DNA from: Daucus carota subsp. sativus
Lineage: Eukaryota; Streptophyta; Magnoliopsida; Apiales; Apiaceae
NCBI RefSeq assembly: GCF_001625215.2
Contig: NC_030381.2
Location: forward strand, 43,770,689 to 43,834,688
Reading direction: 5' to 3'
DNA: 64,000 nucleotides
The notes beneath the pieces were generated by a model. That model was not told where the DNA came from. It searched no databases and was given only the letters and a program-made list of their open reading frames with translations. Shown one piece after another: positions 30,960 to 43,400 of this stretch. Both the position numbers and the translations under genes were made by a program. Positions within the stretch are counted from its first letter, which is position 1; every line of letters starts with the position of its first letter.

Positions 30960-33400
30960 ACTTTTAATGAACCTGTTCTGTTATAAGTCTTTGTGCCAAA
31001 CTATCTTTTATTGTTGCTATCAGATTGCAGAATAATGTTTTAATGTCAGAAAGATATAAATGATTCATCCATGGGCTCCCATTTAAGATTTTAAGTATGT
31101 CTACTACTGCAGTACTGCCCGCCCCCCTCCCCCCTCTGAAAGTAACTAGGATTCCAAGCATAGCCTCTGGTCTGAGAAATTCTGATCGAATGTTTTTAAA
31201 TCCTTATAAGTAATGTCAGCATCACCCTTCCTGCATATCTCCAGTAAACTGCAGCAAAAAGACAGTTACACTATACTACAATCAACAACTCATACAACTG
31301 AAAACAGCAAATGACAAATGAGTAGTATAACTACCATACTGGAGAAACCTGCAACTAGATTTATAACATCAGTAACCACGCTATATAAGCAAAAAGCATC
31401 CTCGTAGTCATTCACGATTGTAGGTTAGCATAATTGCAGTTTTTGAAAAAGTAAATTCAACATTTTTATCTCAGCTAGACATTTTCCAAATCATTTATGC
31501 TTTCCAATACACAAGTAGAATAAACTAACATTTTGCGGGAGAGTACCTCACCCGTTTCGCCCAACCATAGGGGGGAAGCAAAAAATGTTTTACATATTTC
31601 ACATGTTAAATAGTTTCTGAAAATACTTCCACATTTTGGCTTTGCTGAAAAAGTATAATTGTATTGACACCTAAAAAGCAACTAAATAATTTAATTAACA
31701 GAAGTAGGGGTGCCCATAAACCCGATTAAACCGACCCAACCCTCCCCTTTTTTTAACCGACCCAACCCGATATTATTTAACCGACCTTTGAATGGGTTAG
31801 ATATTAAAAAACCTGAATTAAATGGGTTGGTTATGGTTTTAATAATTGTAACCCAATCCAACCCGACATATATTATGCGCTAATGAACCATGTTATTAGT
31901 TTACTACTTAACTTATAATTAAGATTTTTTGATATATGATTAGATGTTACACACTAATTTTTGGATGTTACAGAAGGCGCGACCAAGAATAATCTTTGGA
32001 AGGTAAAGGTTAACTTCGATTTTCCACAAGGGGACTTGAATTTAGCATTCATTACCAAACTCTACTAGAAGATTTGAACTACTAGTACTGAAGATCTTAT
32101 TAACTGCTTTCTCAGGCTCCAAGAGCACCAGCAACACAACCCACTTAACTAGCAGGTAACACAAAGAGACCAAATCTTGTTTCTAGCGTAATGATGTCAA
32201 AGGCTATAAAGAGAAGCAATTTAAAAGGTCGCTCAAGGCTTTTATCAAAGCCCCTAATTACTCATAAGCTACTTTTTTCGTCTGTTCTTAGTTGTGCTAT
32301 TTTGTTGAAGGCATGCCTAGGTGAAAGGCACAGTGGGACACACTAATATTGCCTCTCATTGCCCGTGGAAGGACTACTTGACAGAGGATCACAAGGCATA
32401 CCTCAAAGTAAAACACGTTCCAATTTTTTGTAAATAATAACGATGTGGGTCAGCCCAATTATCAACTCCTCCGACCATTGATCTTTCACCTTCGTTCTTT
32501 TTCTCCATTCTTCTGCTATTTTTTACAGTGTGTGCTATTGCTTATAAGCACTTTTAAGAAAGTATAATATAAACGAGAAATATTTAACTGTATCTTAAGT
32601 TATTTTGCAAATAATTCATCAGATAAACATTACCGATAATATTGGACTACAAAATTTGACATACTATAAATTTAATTGGACAAGTTGTGAGCTAAATCAT
32701 TCTTATTGTTGTTAATCTGGTATGTCTTCACCATGCACATATTGATATTATCTAGGCTCTAATTTTGTATTGGTATACTAGTGTTATTAGAGTTATTATA
32801 ATGATTTGGAGATAATTGATTTCTAAATTCTGATATGAGATGAGAGCCTTCCGAAAGGGCTAGTTCAGTCATATTTATAATATTTTGCTACTCATTTCAG
32901 CTGTATTTGGCACATAAATGTGTCAGAAATCGGAAATGCTTCATTTGTATAAATAAAATTTTATTAGTTAAAACTCTTGCTCTTCTTTTAATAATAATTA
33001 TTATCAGATTATATTTTAAGATCATTAAAATAGAGAAAATATCAAGGACTACTTGGGATTTGTGCTCATAGGCTTGTTAGAGCCATTGGGATTTAACTCA
33101 GACATTTGGGAGTTAATTGAGAGGATCTTCGATTTGTATTCAGGTTCAATTAAAATTATATAATCTCTTAGATATATTCTTGTGGAAAAAAGATATTTTA
33201 TCTGGTAAAAGAATTGAAACGATGATTCAATTTAGTTCCTAATTAAAATATCTTTGAATATATGCACAGAATAAATTAGGATGTTTTGATTCAGTCCCTC
33301 TAGTCTATATACTACTAATTGTTAGATTGCATTTAGTATTCAGCTTAATAAATATCAACTATGTTTATTTATGAGCACCTAAACCAGATTTTTAACAAAC
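30960..33400. other. Gene-free spacer between ZPR and tRNA-His
   Basis: No coding exon is convincing. The stretch 31700-31880 has repeated 'aaccgacccaaccc' and 'aatgggtt' motifs in both orientations, typical of decayed DNA elements. The remainder is AT-rich. Confidence 0.35.
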
Positions 33401-33402
33401 AA

Positions 33403-33474
33403 GTGGCTGTAGTTTAGTGGTAAGAATTCCACGTTGTGGCCGTGGAGACCTGGGCTCGAATCCCAGCAGCCACA
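33403..33474 (+). tRNA. tRNA-His(GTG), nuclear
   Basis: The 72-nt cloverleaf has acceptor stem GTGGCTG/CAGCCAC, anticodon stem CCACG/CGTGG with loop TTGTGGC (anticodon GTG at 33436-33438), and T arm CTGGG..TTCGAAT-type (GGGCTCGAATCCC). A T-run at 33480-33484 could terminate Pol III. There is no intron and no encoded CCA. The extra G at position -1 of tRNA-His is added after transcription. Confidence 0.95.
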
Positions 33475-33499
33475 TTTACTTTTTAAAGAAAATCATAAA

Positions 33500-33990
33500 C
33501 TGCATTGAAGGACTACATTAATAAGTCTTTGCGCTCAACTTAATATTTACGTTGCACCACACAATGAGTAGAAAGTTTTAAAATAAAAAAGAAAATGAAG
33601 CGAGCATAGCCCAACATAATCACTATTTGTGCACATGCATATATATGACATCAAAATTCTAATTTAGAGAAGATGGGGGTGGTAGAGCTAAGGAAAGAGG
33701 AATATGATATTCACAGTAAGTGCCGCAGGCAAATTGTGCGAAACAAGAATAGAAAGAAAAATATTTAAACTGCATGAAGGGACCACCACACATTGCGCTC
33801 AACTTAATTTTTAAGTTGAACCACACAATGAGCAGAAAGTTTTATAATAAAAGAGAAAACGAAGCAAGCACAGCCCTACCTATTCATTTTCTGTGCACAT
33901 GCATATGTATCTTATAGTTAAATTAAAATTTAGAGAAGATGGTGGTGGTGGTGGTGGAGTTGTAACCTAGTAGAGCTGAGGAAAGACGAT
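33500..33990. repeat. Diverged tandem copies, ~270-bp period, next to tRNA-His
   Basis: The segments 33500-33720 and 33770-33990 share TGCGCTCAACTTAAT, ACCACACAATGAG(T/C)AGAAAG, GTGCACATGCATAT and TTTAGAGAAGATGG. They appear to be partial, older copies of the repeat family at 33861-34656. Confidence 0.7.
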
Positions 33991-34656
33991 TATGATAATC
34001 ATCAAGAAGAGGAATCATGGAAGAAGTTCATTTGTCTTTATATCTGTGTTAACCCGCAAATTTCGCTAAACAAAAGTAAACCAATTTTATTTTTAAGGAA
34101 AGATCGGACCCCAACTCCGATGAGGCAATGAGCTGCCCATGGCATTCAGGCTAAATACCAGCCATCACCACGCAATGCGCGGAGGATTTTAAAATATTAA
34201 AAAAAAGGAGCAAACACAGTCACCAACCTGTCCACTGTAAGAATACACAAGTTAATTCCGAAGCAAGCATAGCCCTACCTATTCATTTTGAACACATGCA
34301 TATCTATCATTTAATTAAATTATAATTTAGAGAAGATGGTGGTGGTGGTGGAGTTGTAACCTAGTAGAGCTAAGGAAAGAGGATCATGATAATCATCAAG
34401 AGGAGGAATCATGGAAGAAGTTCTTTTGTCTTTACCTCTGTGTTAACCCCCGCCAATTTTGCTAAACAAAAGTAAACCAACGTTATTTTTAAGGAAAGAT
34501 TGGACCCCAAATCCAACGAGGCAATGAGCTGCGCATTGCATGCAGTCTGAATACCAGCCATTGCCACGCAATGCGCAGAGGATTTTAAGAAAATAAAATA
34601 ATGGAGCAAACATAGTCCCCAACCTGTCCACTGTAAGAATACACAAGTTAATTACA
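33861..34656. repeat. Two tandem ~398-bp units
   Basis: Units 33861-34258 and 34260-34656 start with GAAGCAAGCA(C/T)AGCCCTACC and end with GAATACACAAGTTAATT. They are about 90% alike. A GGT trinucleotide run (GATGGTGGTGGTGG) varies in length between copies. Minus-strand frames of 66-67 codons in the second unit are not conserved in the first and are not called. Confidence 0.85.
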
Positions 34657-35412
34657 AACTGCGGTGATATTTTATTTTATTTTATTTTATTACAGAAGAT
34701 GATGTTGGAAGCAGATCCAGCTCAAGCCTTGATCATAATAAGGATCCATACGTATAAATATAATATTTCAAAAAATGCTCTTTTACTTAGGTCAGTATCA
34801 AATAAAGAAACAAAAGACTTAAAGACGGCAAATCCACACTATAATCCAACTGCTAATCATTTGGGAAGCTTGGTTTGATCAAGCCACAAACTATTGGTAT
34901 CTACTTCAACTGACATACCCTCGAGCATATTCAGTTTGATATTGTTATTTACATAAATTTTAAGCACACGCGCGCGCGCGCGCACACACACACACATATT
35001 TACGAGGACCTAGTAGCTATGGGAAGAAGCTGGCAGGGAGCTTTCAAGGAATAGACATGAGCAATTTTATATATCTACAATGTCGATGCCCAAAGTTTGT
35101 ATATACTATGTACTTTTTAAGTAGGTAGATTTTTAGGAATATTTTCAATTATGGTAGGTAGTACAAGAATAAAGAAAAAAAGTGTTTCCTTTTATCTATA
35201 GGATTCTAATTATTCTCCACATCAGCTTATTTCCAGAGTGTATATATATAATCGTAATAATCAATATTGAGAGGTAATAAATATACAGATAAGCTAGTTA
35301 TTAGAGGTGGATTTATTAGTAACTTAACCGATTTTAGATTTTAAAGCAATAATTACAGACTCTGACTAGCCTTTGATAAACAAATTCAAGTGTAAAGACT
35401 TCAATAGTTATT
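34657..35412. other. Spacer with microsatellites
   Basis: Contains (TTTTA)n at 34669-34690 and an alternating purine-pyrimidine tract, (CG)n joined to (CA)n, at 34969-34997. No gene is seen. Confidence 0.5.
34969..34997. repeat. (CG)n(CA)n alternating tract
   Basis: CACACGCGCGCGCGCGCACA followed by more CA units gives about 29 bases of unbroken pyrimidine-purine alternation with a CG core. This is a sequence class prone to Z-DNA. A smaller GCGCGC/(TA)n tract occurs at 48481-48506. Confidence 0.8.
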
Positions 35413-35454
35413 TTGTGCCTTTCTATCTATTGCCCGGACAAGAATGGAACAACC

Positions 35455-35595
35455 AAGGAGATGGATAAGAGGAAAGGCTGTGTGCGGAACGCAAGCAAGG
35501 AGGATGACAGAATCATCCGTTACCGTGACTGGGATTTCGATCAACATGATTGCAAGTGGATTAGGCGATTAGCTTCCATGCAATCGAGATTTTAG
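35455..35595 (+). CDS. Hypothetical short, charged ORF
   Basis: A frame from 35413 to 35595 (possible ATG at 35461) encodes a strongly charged peptide including KGCVRNASKEDDRIIRYRDW and WIRRLASMQSRF. The local base composition (about 47% GC) is higher than the surrounding DNA, which is the only hint of coding. I do not recognise the family. The +2 frame is open too. It may be a stray exon of an unidentified gene, or chance. Confidence 0.2.
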   Translation, partial: KEMDKRKGCVRNASKEDDRIIRYRDWDFDQHDCKWIRRLASMQSRF

Positions 35596-36300
35596 ACTAC
35601 AATCAAACTCTTTGCTAACTCAACAACTACTACTAATTGAACAGAGTTGTAATAAGAAAGACTTTTCACAGAATTTCAGCCATATACTACCATTATTTGC
35701 AATAGCTAGGAGAGATTTCCTGAAGAAAATGAATACCGAGATAGCAGTTTGTGCTAATTCTTAGCCGCTATTCATCTTACAATTAACATCTCGATAAAAT
35801 TAATAAAATATGAGAAAACATTTACTCGAGTAATACGCATACTATCAGTATATCATCCACAAGATTGTAATCTAAACAAGGTATCACTAGTAATCAAAAA
35901 TCAAATCCTCACATACATTACATAATCATATACACACATACAAACTAAGTATTTACTATTTACATACCTGTGGCATGAAGCTGAACCGTTCAGATGTGAT
36001 TATCGAACCAGAATTCAACGATTGTACACTACACATTCAAAGCCAGTTGTTGAGAAACAGTACAGTCATATATAAAAAGTGAAAGTGAATACTGCAAACA
36101 AACCTCGTCGATTTGGCACGATTCCCGAGGCATGACCGGACGGCGCTGATCGCCGCCGAGGCGGCGATCGGAAAGGCGGTTGAGTTGTGTATGTAGATAC
36201 GGCGTGTGTAGTGTAGATATGGAGTGAGAGGAGAGTCACGCGAAATTATCGGTTTCTTGGGAAACGAGACATCCGTTGTCTGCCTTTAACTTTGTTCCAG
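35596..36300 (-). other. Possible promoter and leader exons of an unidentified minus-strand transcript
   Basis: The segment 36090-36300 is GC-richer, with a GGCGATC/GATCGCC palindrome at 36148-36173. On the minus strand a good splice donor (GACGAG|GTTTGT, near 36104) and a second one (CCACAG|GTATGT, near 35969) are seen. An ATG at 36133 leads only to MPRESCQIDE before the donor. No protein can be built from it. It may be a non-coding transcript or the start of a lost gene. Confidence 0.25.
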
Positions 36301-36981
36301 GAAAAGGAGGATTTCACGGCTTTCGGCAGCATGCCTAAAATGTTTACGAATTAATAATACGTGGATCGTTAAATTTTATTAAATTATTCAGAATTTTAAT
36401 TTATCGTGATTAGTGTTATTATTTTTATGTGAGGCTGAAAATTCAACGTTCATGTATTAATTTATTGAAATAATTTCGAAATTGTTAAATTTTATTAAAT
36501 TATTAAAATAATTTTGTAAGATTATATAGATATATACTTTCCCTATTATGAGATCAAAATCCATAATTTAAATATTAATTTATTATGAATGGTTAATTAA
36601 TTCATTATTCATTATCAATTAATCAAGATTCGGATTAAGAAGGATGGTTTATGTTGCCATTTCTCCGATTCAGAACAAACACATGTTTTGCAGTTTATTT
36701 GATTACATGAATGAATAGTTGCGGGTTCGATAACGGTTGGATAGCTGAAATGATTAAGAGTTTAACTTCTGTCGTCCTAGGTCCTGACCTGACTCACCCG
36801 AAAATTTATTATAACACATACTCAATTCTAAGGCAAGTCATATTTATTAAAAATACTTGCCGGTTCGTTTTCATAATAATAACTTAAATTAAATTTCTTC
36901 AAGAACAAAAAAATAAAATTAAATGGTGAAATAAGTTAAAAATTAATGAAAATGTATTGATCAGTACATGCTGTATAAAAT
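36301..36981. other. AT-rich spacer and pectinesterase 3' flank
   Basis: No gene is seen. A B-box-like GCGGGTTCGATAAC lies at 36721-36734 without a matching A box. Confidence 0.4.
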
Positions 36982-38676
36982 TTAAAACAAGCCAGCATTG
37001 TATGGAACACCAGTACTAGGCAACCAAAAATCTCCAGCTAAGAAATTCGAGACAGTAAAGTTAGCTGCGTCTGAGTAATTTATCACATGATAAGCCTCCC
37101 ATGTAACCCTTTTACTAGTATCTGATCCACCTCCTCTGTTGTTATATTCTGCATAGTAAGATGTATTAAGAGCAAAATCTCCAGACCAGGCAATCCAGCC
37201 TGCAGGATCGACCAAATTGTCGATGAAAGAATTTAGGTAAACGGCTCTGGAATATTGTTTCCAGGGCCGTCCCAGATAAGTCTTTGCTGAGGCCATGTAT
37301 TCTGCTTCGCGAATAGTACAATTTTGTATTGAAGTGCCCGTGTTTTGGTTAATATCAGTTCTGCCTTGAGCTGTGATTGCATTGAACTGATCTTGCATAG
37401 GTAGCCGCGGATAAATGTTGCAGTTTTGAAACACGACTGCAGCGTTTCCAAATATGAAATCTACTGTTCCGTAGATGTTGCATTCCCTGTAGAATTGTCT
37501 CAATGTGTGAGCATATAGTGTGTCTTGGTACCCTTCAAAGCTACAATGGTAAAATGTTGATAGATCAGCTCCGTTTCTGACAGCGACAGCTTGATGCATC
37601 ACGGCTCCTGCTGTGTTCCTGAATGTTATATTTACTGCCACAAAGCCTACTCCAGTTACAGCTGCAATAGAGTGTAAATCAGATAACTCAATAAGCTACA
37701 AGGTTAAAGCATTGCCTCATGAAACAATGTAACTATGTAAGTGAAAGTTAAGTATCTGTCAAATTACAGAACAAATGCTTGGTAACTTACCAAATGTAGC
37801 ACTATTAAAGGTTGTCCACCCTTCAACTACACTGCGGTTTCCAGTAATTATAGTCTGATCGATTCCATCTCCGATCATCATCAAGTACCTTTTAGATTTG
37901 GCTATGTAAACATGCTCCTCATAAACCCCAGCAGCGATATAAATCAAAAAATAACCATTAGTACAGTCAGTATTATTAGGAGCAGCTGCCACCGCGTCAG
38001 TAATGGTAGTGAAATCTCCACTTCCATCAGGGTTCACCACAACCGACTGATTTACATTCACAGAATTACCGCCTGGATAAAGCTTGAGACCCGAGTTGAG
38101 TGGCTTTCTATCTTTCAGCAACCTTCCTTCCGTTGTACTAGGATTCCAGGCGTACTTGAAAATTGCGAGGGCTACACTGTTCAGCATGTTTCCATCAGAA
38201 AGCGGCGTTCCGAGAGCAATTCTAATGGCTGAAAGTGGATTTATGGCCTCAAGTCCATCTAAACAAGTTTGATAATTTGTGAGGGTTGCACTAAGCAAGC
38301 TCAACAATTCACTGGCTGTCGGGCCATCAATCTTATTCGTCAAATTTAAACTTTCCAGAGTTTTAACAAAGAAATCAATATTCAAGCTTGTAAGAAGCTG
38401 ACAGTCTTCAAGAGCATGGATTGTGTATTCCTGCAATCCAATCCGGAGCTCGAGGTAACCGTTTACCATTGAAAGCACATTTTCTGTTGATGATATTGAT
38501 TGCTTGAGTATAAACCTGCCATATTCTTGTATGGATCCAAAATCGTATTGCAGACGCATCGAATTGCAGAAAGATGGAAAAGGAGTGGAGTCACAGATGA
38601 GTTCATCTGAGAGAGATTTCGACGGACTGAATAAACACAGAATGACAAGAAATGAAATGCAAGTAGAGGCATGCAT
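36982..38676 (-). CDS. Pectin methylesterase/pectin methylesterase inhibitor (type 2, secreted)
   Basis: The exons are 38676-37791 and 37661-36982, giving 521 residues. I chose the ATG at 38676 because it starts a clean signal peptide (MHASTCISFLVILCLFSPSK); the reading extends to 38778 but without that property. The PMEI pro-domain covers about 25-175, with its Cys residues in ELICDSTPFPSFC and YQTCLDGL. A GRLLK processing motif lies at about 184. The esterase domain runs from about 211 to 521 with catalytic Asp342 (GYQDTLY), Asp363 (GTVDFIFGNA) and Arg427 (LGRPWKQYSR). The product removes methyl esters from cell-wall pectin. The single intron is at the same position as in the pectinesterase at 17.9-20.2 kb, but the proteins are only distantly alike and this one has no tail. 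Confidence 0.93.
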
Positions 38677-40436
38677 GCTTGTTATGGTAGGGAAAGTGGC
38701 ATGGGAGATTGTTTGTATAGGAGTTTGTTTAAGGATTAATATAAGCAACATGCGTGTAATTGATGTGTTAATTAACAAGCACTATGTTTGACGTTTAGTA
38801 CATCATTTCAAATCTCTACTGGTTGTGTCGCACGTTCACTTTGATTAGGGGACTAAGAATATAATTAAGTTTGACCCTTTCAGATAAGCAACTAAATGTG
38901 GTCATATATACATGATGCACACTAAGGAGATTAGTGTTTCTAGTAGAATAATCAATGTGCAGCCACGATTGAAGATATCATACTGTGGCCTGGGAAGTTG
39001 AGAGCCAGTATGGGGTTAGTGATAAAAAAGATATGAAAGGATTGCAAAACAGAGTGCTTCTGAGAAATGAAAAAGATGGTTGTAAGAGAAATGAGAGACT
39101 AAAATAAAATATAGGGCACACCCTCGTGCTCAATACTGGAACGAGAGCTGTCGCGCTTTTTAGCATCCAATTTTCCCTGATTTTATCAGAGCTCAGACTC
39201 GTGAGAAACTCGAGTTCGACTCTCTGTCACACAAAAGACAAATTTAGATGGATTTTCCATGATTTGAGCATTCCTTAGTTCTCTTTGTTAAGCAATATCA
39301 AACAGACAGATTTATATAATGGGTGCGAAAATGTGTTACAAAAATAAAATACTGGTGGGAGCATCTTAAGATTTTTTCATCTTATTTTTTGTTTAAGTGG
39401 CTACACAAGTCAGGCACATAAAAATGAACAATAAGGGAGCTCAAGTTCAAGATTACAGAATCCAAACAGCCTACTCCCTCACTGAAGACGGAGATATCTG
39501 TAATTCGCCAAGAAGGTTCGTGTAATTTAGTCCTGCATGGAATGGCCTGTACCCATTCAGGCATTCAGCAATATGCGAAAATTCCCATATGCACGACAAT
39601 CTTGATTCTTGCATCCAATGATCTTGCCGTCCAGTGTGTAACAATAGTGTACTCAATGTGGCCACGGTACACTACATATGAATTATGATATTGTAATAGA
39701 TTGATTTGTCATCAAGTTTTTGATGAAAGAGTCCAACAACGTCTATGAATGTGACTTAAAGTCTCTCATTGATGAACAGAGGAGATTGTGATGTGAACAC
39801 AGACCAAAAATTTGATCAATCCAGAAAAAATATACTGAAACAGAAGGGTGAGCTTGTACGGGTAATGAATAAATTTTCATCTATAGCAGTGGTTAGTGGA
39901 CATCAAAAATGTAAATTGATGCAGAGTTTGTACCCAGGGACACCTGCCCAGTACCTGATTGCCCACTTTAACCTTGGAGCCATCATCGTGCCTCGATGTA
40001 AGGAATCTGTACAATTAGACAGATTCTAGATATGAACAGGTGAGATCAAATTTATTGTACCACTACTGAAGAAGGCTGTGATCTCTAAAAGGGAGATGCC
40101 AGACATTGCCGGTAAGAATAGTGATTGTTTTATCTTCCAACGGCAACTTGTAAAGGGAATCTGCGTAAGAATTTGCAATGGAACCAAAATCAATACCAGA
40201 TATGATACTATTGAACATTGCCAGTCTTATATTATTGACACAATAACTTGCATTGTTAAGTATCACGGGATTAATCCGTCCTCCAAATCCACAAATGAAT
40301 CACGCTGCTGCCTACCCACATAGCCCTTGATGAGGTAGCAAAGGATGAGCCACCTGGAGAGGCGGGAAACTTATTGAATCTGTAGAGCTCACTAACAATT
40401 GTTTTCTTGCACAAATCATCTAGCACACAGATGAAC
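38677..40436. other. Spacer between pectinesterase and FBL3-like gene
   Basis: This holds the 5' flank of the pectinesterase and the 3' flank of the FBL3-like gene. Several 60-106 codon frames are present but none resembles a known protein. A B-box-like GAGTTCGACTCTC at 39211-39223 hints at an old tRNA-derived element. Confidence 0.35.
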
Positions 40437-43400
40437 CTAATCCCATTTAATCTTGCAACCCCTAGCCTGAAGGAAGTTAAGTGTCTCCATGGAAATATAA
40501 GACCTAACTAAAGCAAGCATCTTAACCTTTTTGAGACGAAAACAGCTTGCCCTGAGGGCAAGGTCAAACCCGTTCATAGTGACATTAGTTAAATTCAACA
40601 ACTTGGCATCTTGCAGGCATGTCAAGTTACCCATTAACTTGTAAAGACCAACATCGGAAATTCTGCAGTAGCTTAGATTAATCTGCAATAAAGGTAGATT
40701 TATTAGGAATAAAGGTTTAACCTTGAAGAAATAGACATAAGGTGCCTCATAATTTTTCTGTACTGCCACATATAAATCGCTTTAAATGTTTGTATAGATA
40801 CTTCGCAAGTGGAACTTCAACATACTTCGCTTTAAATGAAAGCAATCTTCAGTTTAAAGAAATCTCAAATCTATATGAGATAGATGAACATGCCTTGGAA
40901 TTTGCATTTCCAAAACTGAATAAAGAGATACTTTTTAATTCCTTCAGAGTTTGTAGCATTATATATAAAAGACGCTAGTTAGTCATGAAATTGTCTAGGA
41001 TTGTAAGATAACTGCTCACTTCTAGCAATAAAAAGAAAAATGCACAATACAGTTAGTACTCCATAAAACTCAAACCTAAAACAGTAATATAAAAAAAAAT
41101 CATATATACAAATTAAAATATTGGTCAGTCTAGCACTTGCAAGGATAAAAAAAACCATAGCAATAAGCTCCTATACTATGCCTGAGCAATAACTGATATT
41201 CTAGGACAACTCCAGATATCACTCCTGCCATTAGCTAGCTTATGACTTTGTATGACTTCTTCAATGTTGTTATAGCTGACCCCCTTTTTTTTATTATAAG
41301 AAAAAGGTTATTATACCAATGGGAGGCTTGTGTCTAAGGTAGCTTGTTCCATTTTCGTGAGACCTTTTAACAGGGTGTGTAGAACGAGTAGTGAGCTCAA
41401 AGTATTTCGTTCTAATTTCTTTAGATCTTGTAACAGGGAGTAATGAGCATACTGATGGCCTGACCGGAGTTGTGTGTTGATTAATATACCTAATTTGGAC
41501 ACAACAAAAAGGATAGAATACCCCAACTTGTTTTAAGTTACATTACCAACAGCAATTATTGACTCCAAGCTAACTCTCCTAGTCTATAACCAAGGTAATT
41601 ATTATGCATCATACTGTAGTAGTTTTGTGTTTCTGCACTAGTATTGTCAATCACACGTACTGGCTTCGACATCTCACAGTTAATTAATTGGCACCATGTC
41701 TGGAAGACGGAAAAACACACGATGAGAAGCTTTCCCAACATATATGTGCCTACATTGCTGACTACTTGCTTTATTATGAAAAGGTACTAAGGAATCCTTC
41801 ATCAAAACTCTGCACACAACAACACATTACTTATGCGAAAAATACATGAACACATGAATGAATTCCACCGTATTTTATCCCTGCTTTTTTGGGGCTGAGT
41901 TATACCAAAACCTTAGTTGTATCCAAGTTCTCAAGTTTATGAACATATCTAGAAGCTGCCAAAGAACAAATTGAATGAGCTCTCAGTCTTTCCTATCCCA
42001 AATACACATTTCGTCAAATTACAAGATGCAATACGAAGAAGATGTCTATTTTCCTTTATAATATATGTACTGAATTGTCTATAATGCTACCATGAGAACA
42101 AAATTTTCTGGAAGATAGATATCTCAAAAAATTCAAATTGTATGCACAAATAGAAGAGATCAAACCTGTATCAAATTTTTTGAATGGCAGGATAGAGCCA
42201 AAAACCCTGAATCCGTAATATTGTCACAGTTTTTCATATCCAATTCAGCAAGTTTCATGCATCCAGATGCGAAATATGAAAAACCGGCACTTGTGACTTT
42301 TGAAAGATTTCGCATATCTAACTCTGAGAGTTCCTTCAGATAGCCTATACACTGCATACCTTCGTCAGTAATCTGTATGCAGTAGGACAAGTTAAGCTTT
42401 TTCAATTTTTTGCAACCCATAGCTAATGCTGCTAATCCCTCATCTCCAACACCCTTGCACCTGAAAGTCAATGAAGAATTGTTACTAAAATCAACTTCAA
42501 GATGTTTATTTATACATTCAATATTCAGATAATTATTTAAAATACCGGTATAGATCGAGTTCAATCATATTTGAGCACTTTGAAGCTATATTAGACAATC
42601 CTTTGTCAGAAATATTAATACAATGTCCCAACTTTAAGGACTTAAGGTTTGAACAATTTGAGATATGTCTGAGTCCTGCACAAGAAAAGGAGGTATATAT
42701 TTCAAATGTCAGATTCAAAACCAAATCAAAGTGCGATTACAGAAGTACAGTGGATACAGATAATTAACAGAAAGTGCTTTCTCCTACCTTCATCATTAAC
42801 ACCAGAGCAATCTGTTACATCAAGCTCCTCTAGTAGGAAGCAGCAAGATCCGAGATAGCCAAAACTTTTCTCCGTCAACATATTGCAAGACTCTATCTTA
42901 AGACACAGAAGGTTTCTACATGATTCCGCAATAGCTGATATTGCTAGATCGGTAAGTTTATCACAGCATGTTAGATCAAGTATCTTCAATCTAAAGCATC
43001 CAAGTACAAGTTGTAGAATGCCAAAGTCTGTCACTCCTTTGCATTTGCTAAATCCGATATCAACTAGTGATTTACAGCTACCGGCAATTATCTGTAAGAC
43101 ATGCTCAGATACCTGAGCCCCATCAATCCTAATTGTTTGCAAATTATTCAAGCCCATGAAGCAGTTTAATACTATAGTTGAAAGCTCCTGAATATAAAAG
43201 GTTATAATCAAAATTTAGAACACGTGGCACGAGCTATATGAGAAGAAAGAAGGTTGACATGCATTATTATCATAAGTTCATAACAGCTACTCACAAAATA
43301 GTAGTGCCCTGCTCTGAGCTGCAGAAGATTATTACGTCCACGTATGACTGAGGTTAAGCCTAATGAAGTCACATTATTGCACCTTGATATATCAATTACC

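Noticed and set aside
36982-38791. Plus-strand ORFs opposite the second pectinesterase
   Set aside because: Antisense shadows without domain content.
39211-39223. B-box-like sequence GAGTTCGACTCTC as a SINE
   Set aside because: No A box, tail or target duplication could be found.
41311-41526. 71-codon minus-strand ORF in the FBL3 large intron
   Set aside because: Lies between well-defined exons and matches no LRR; taken as chance.
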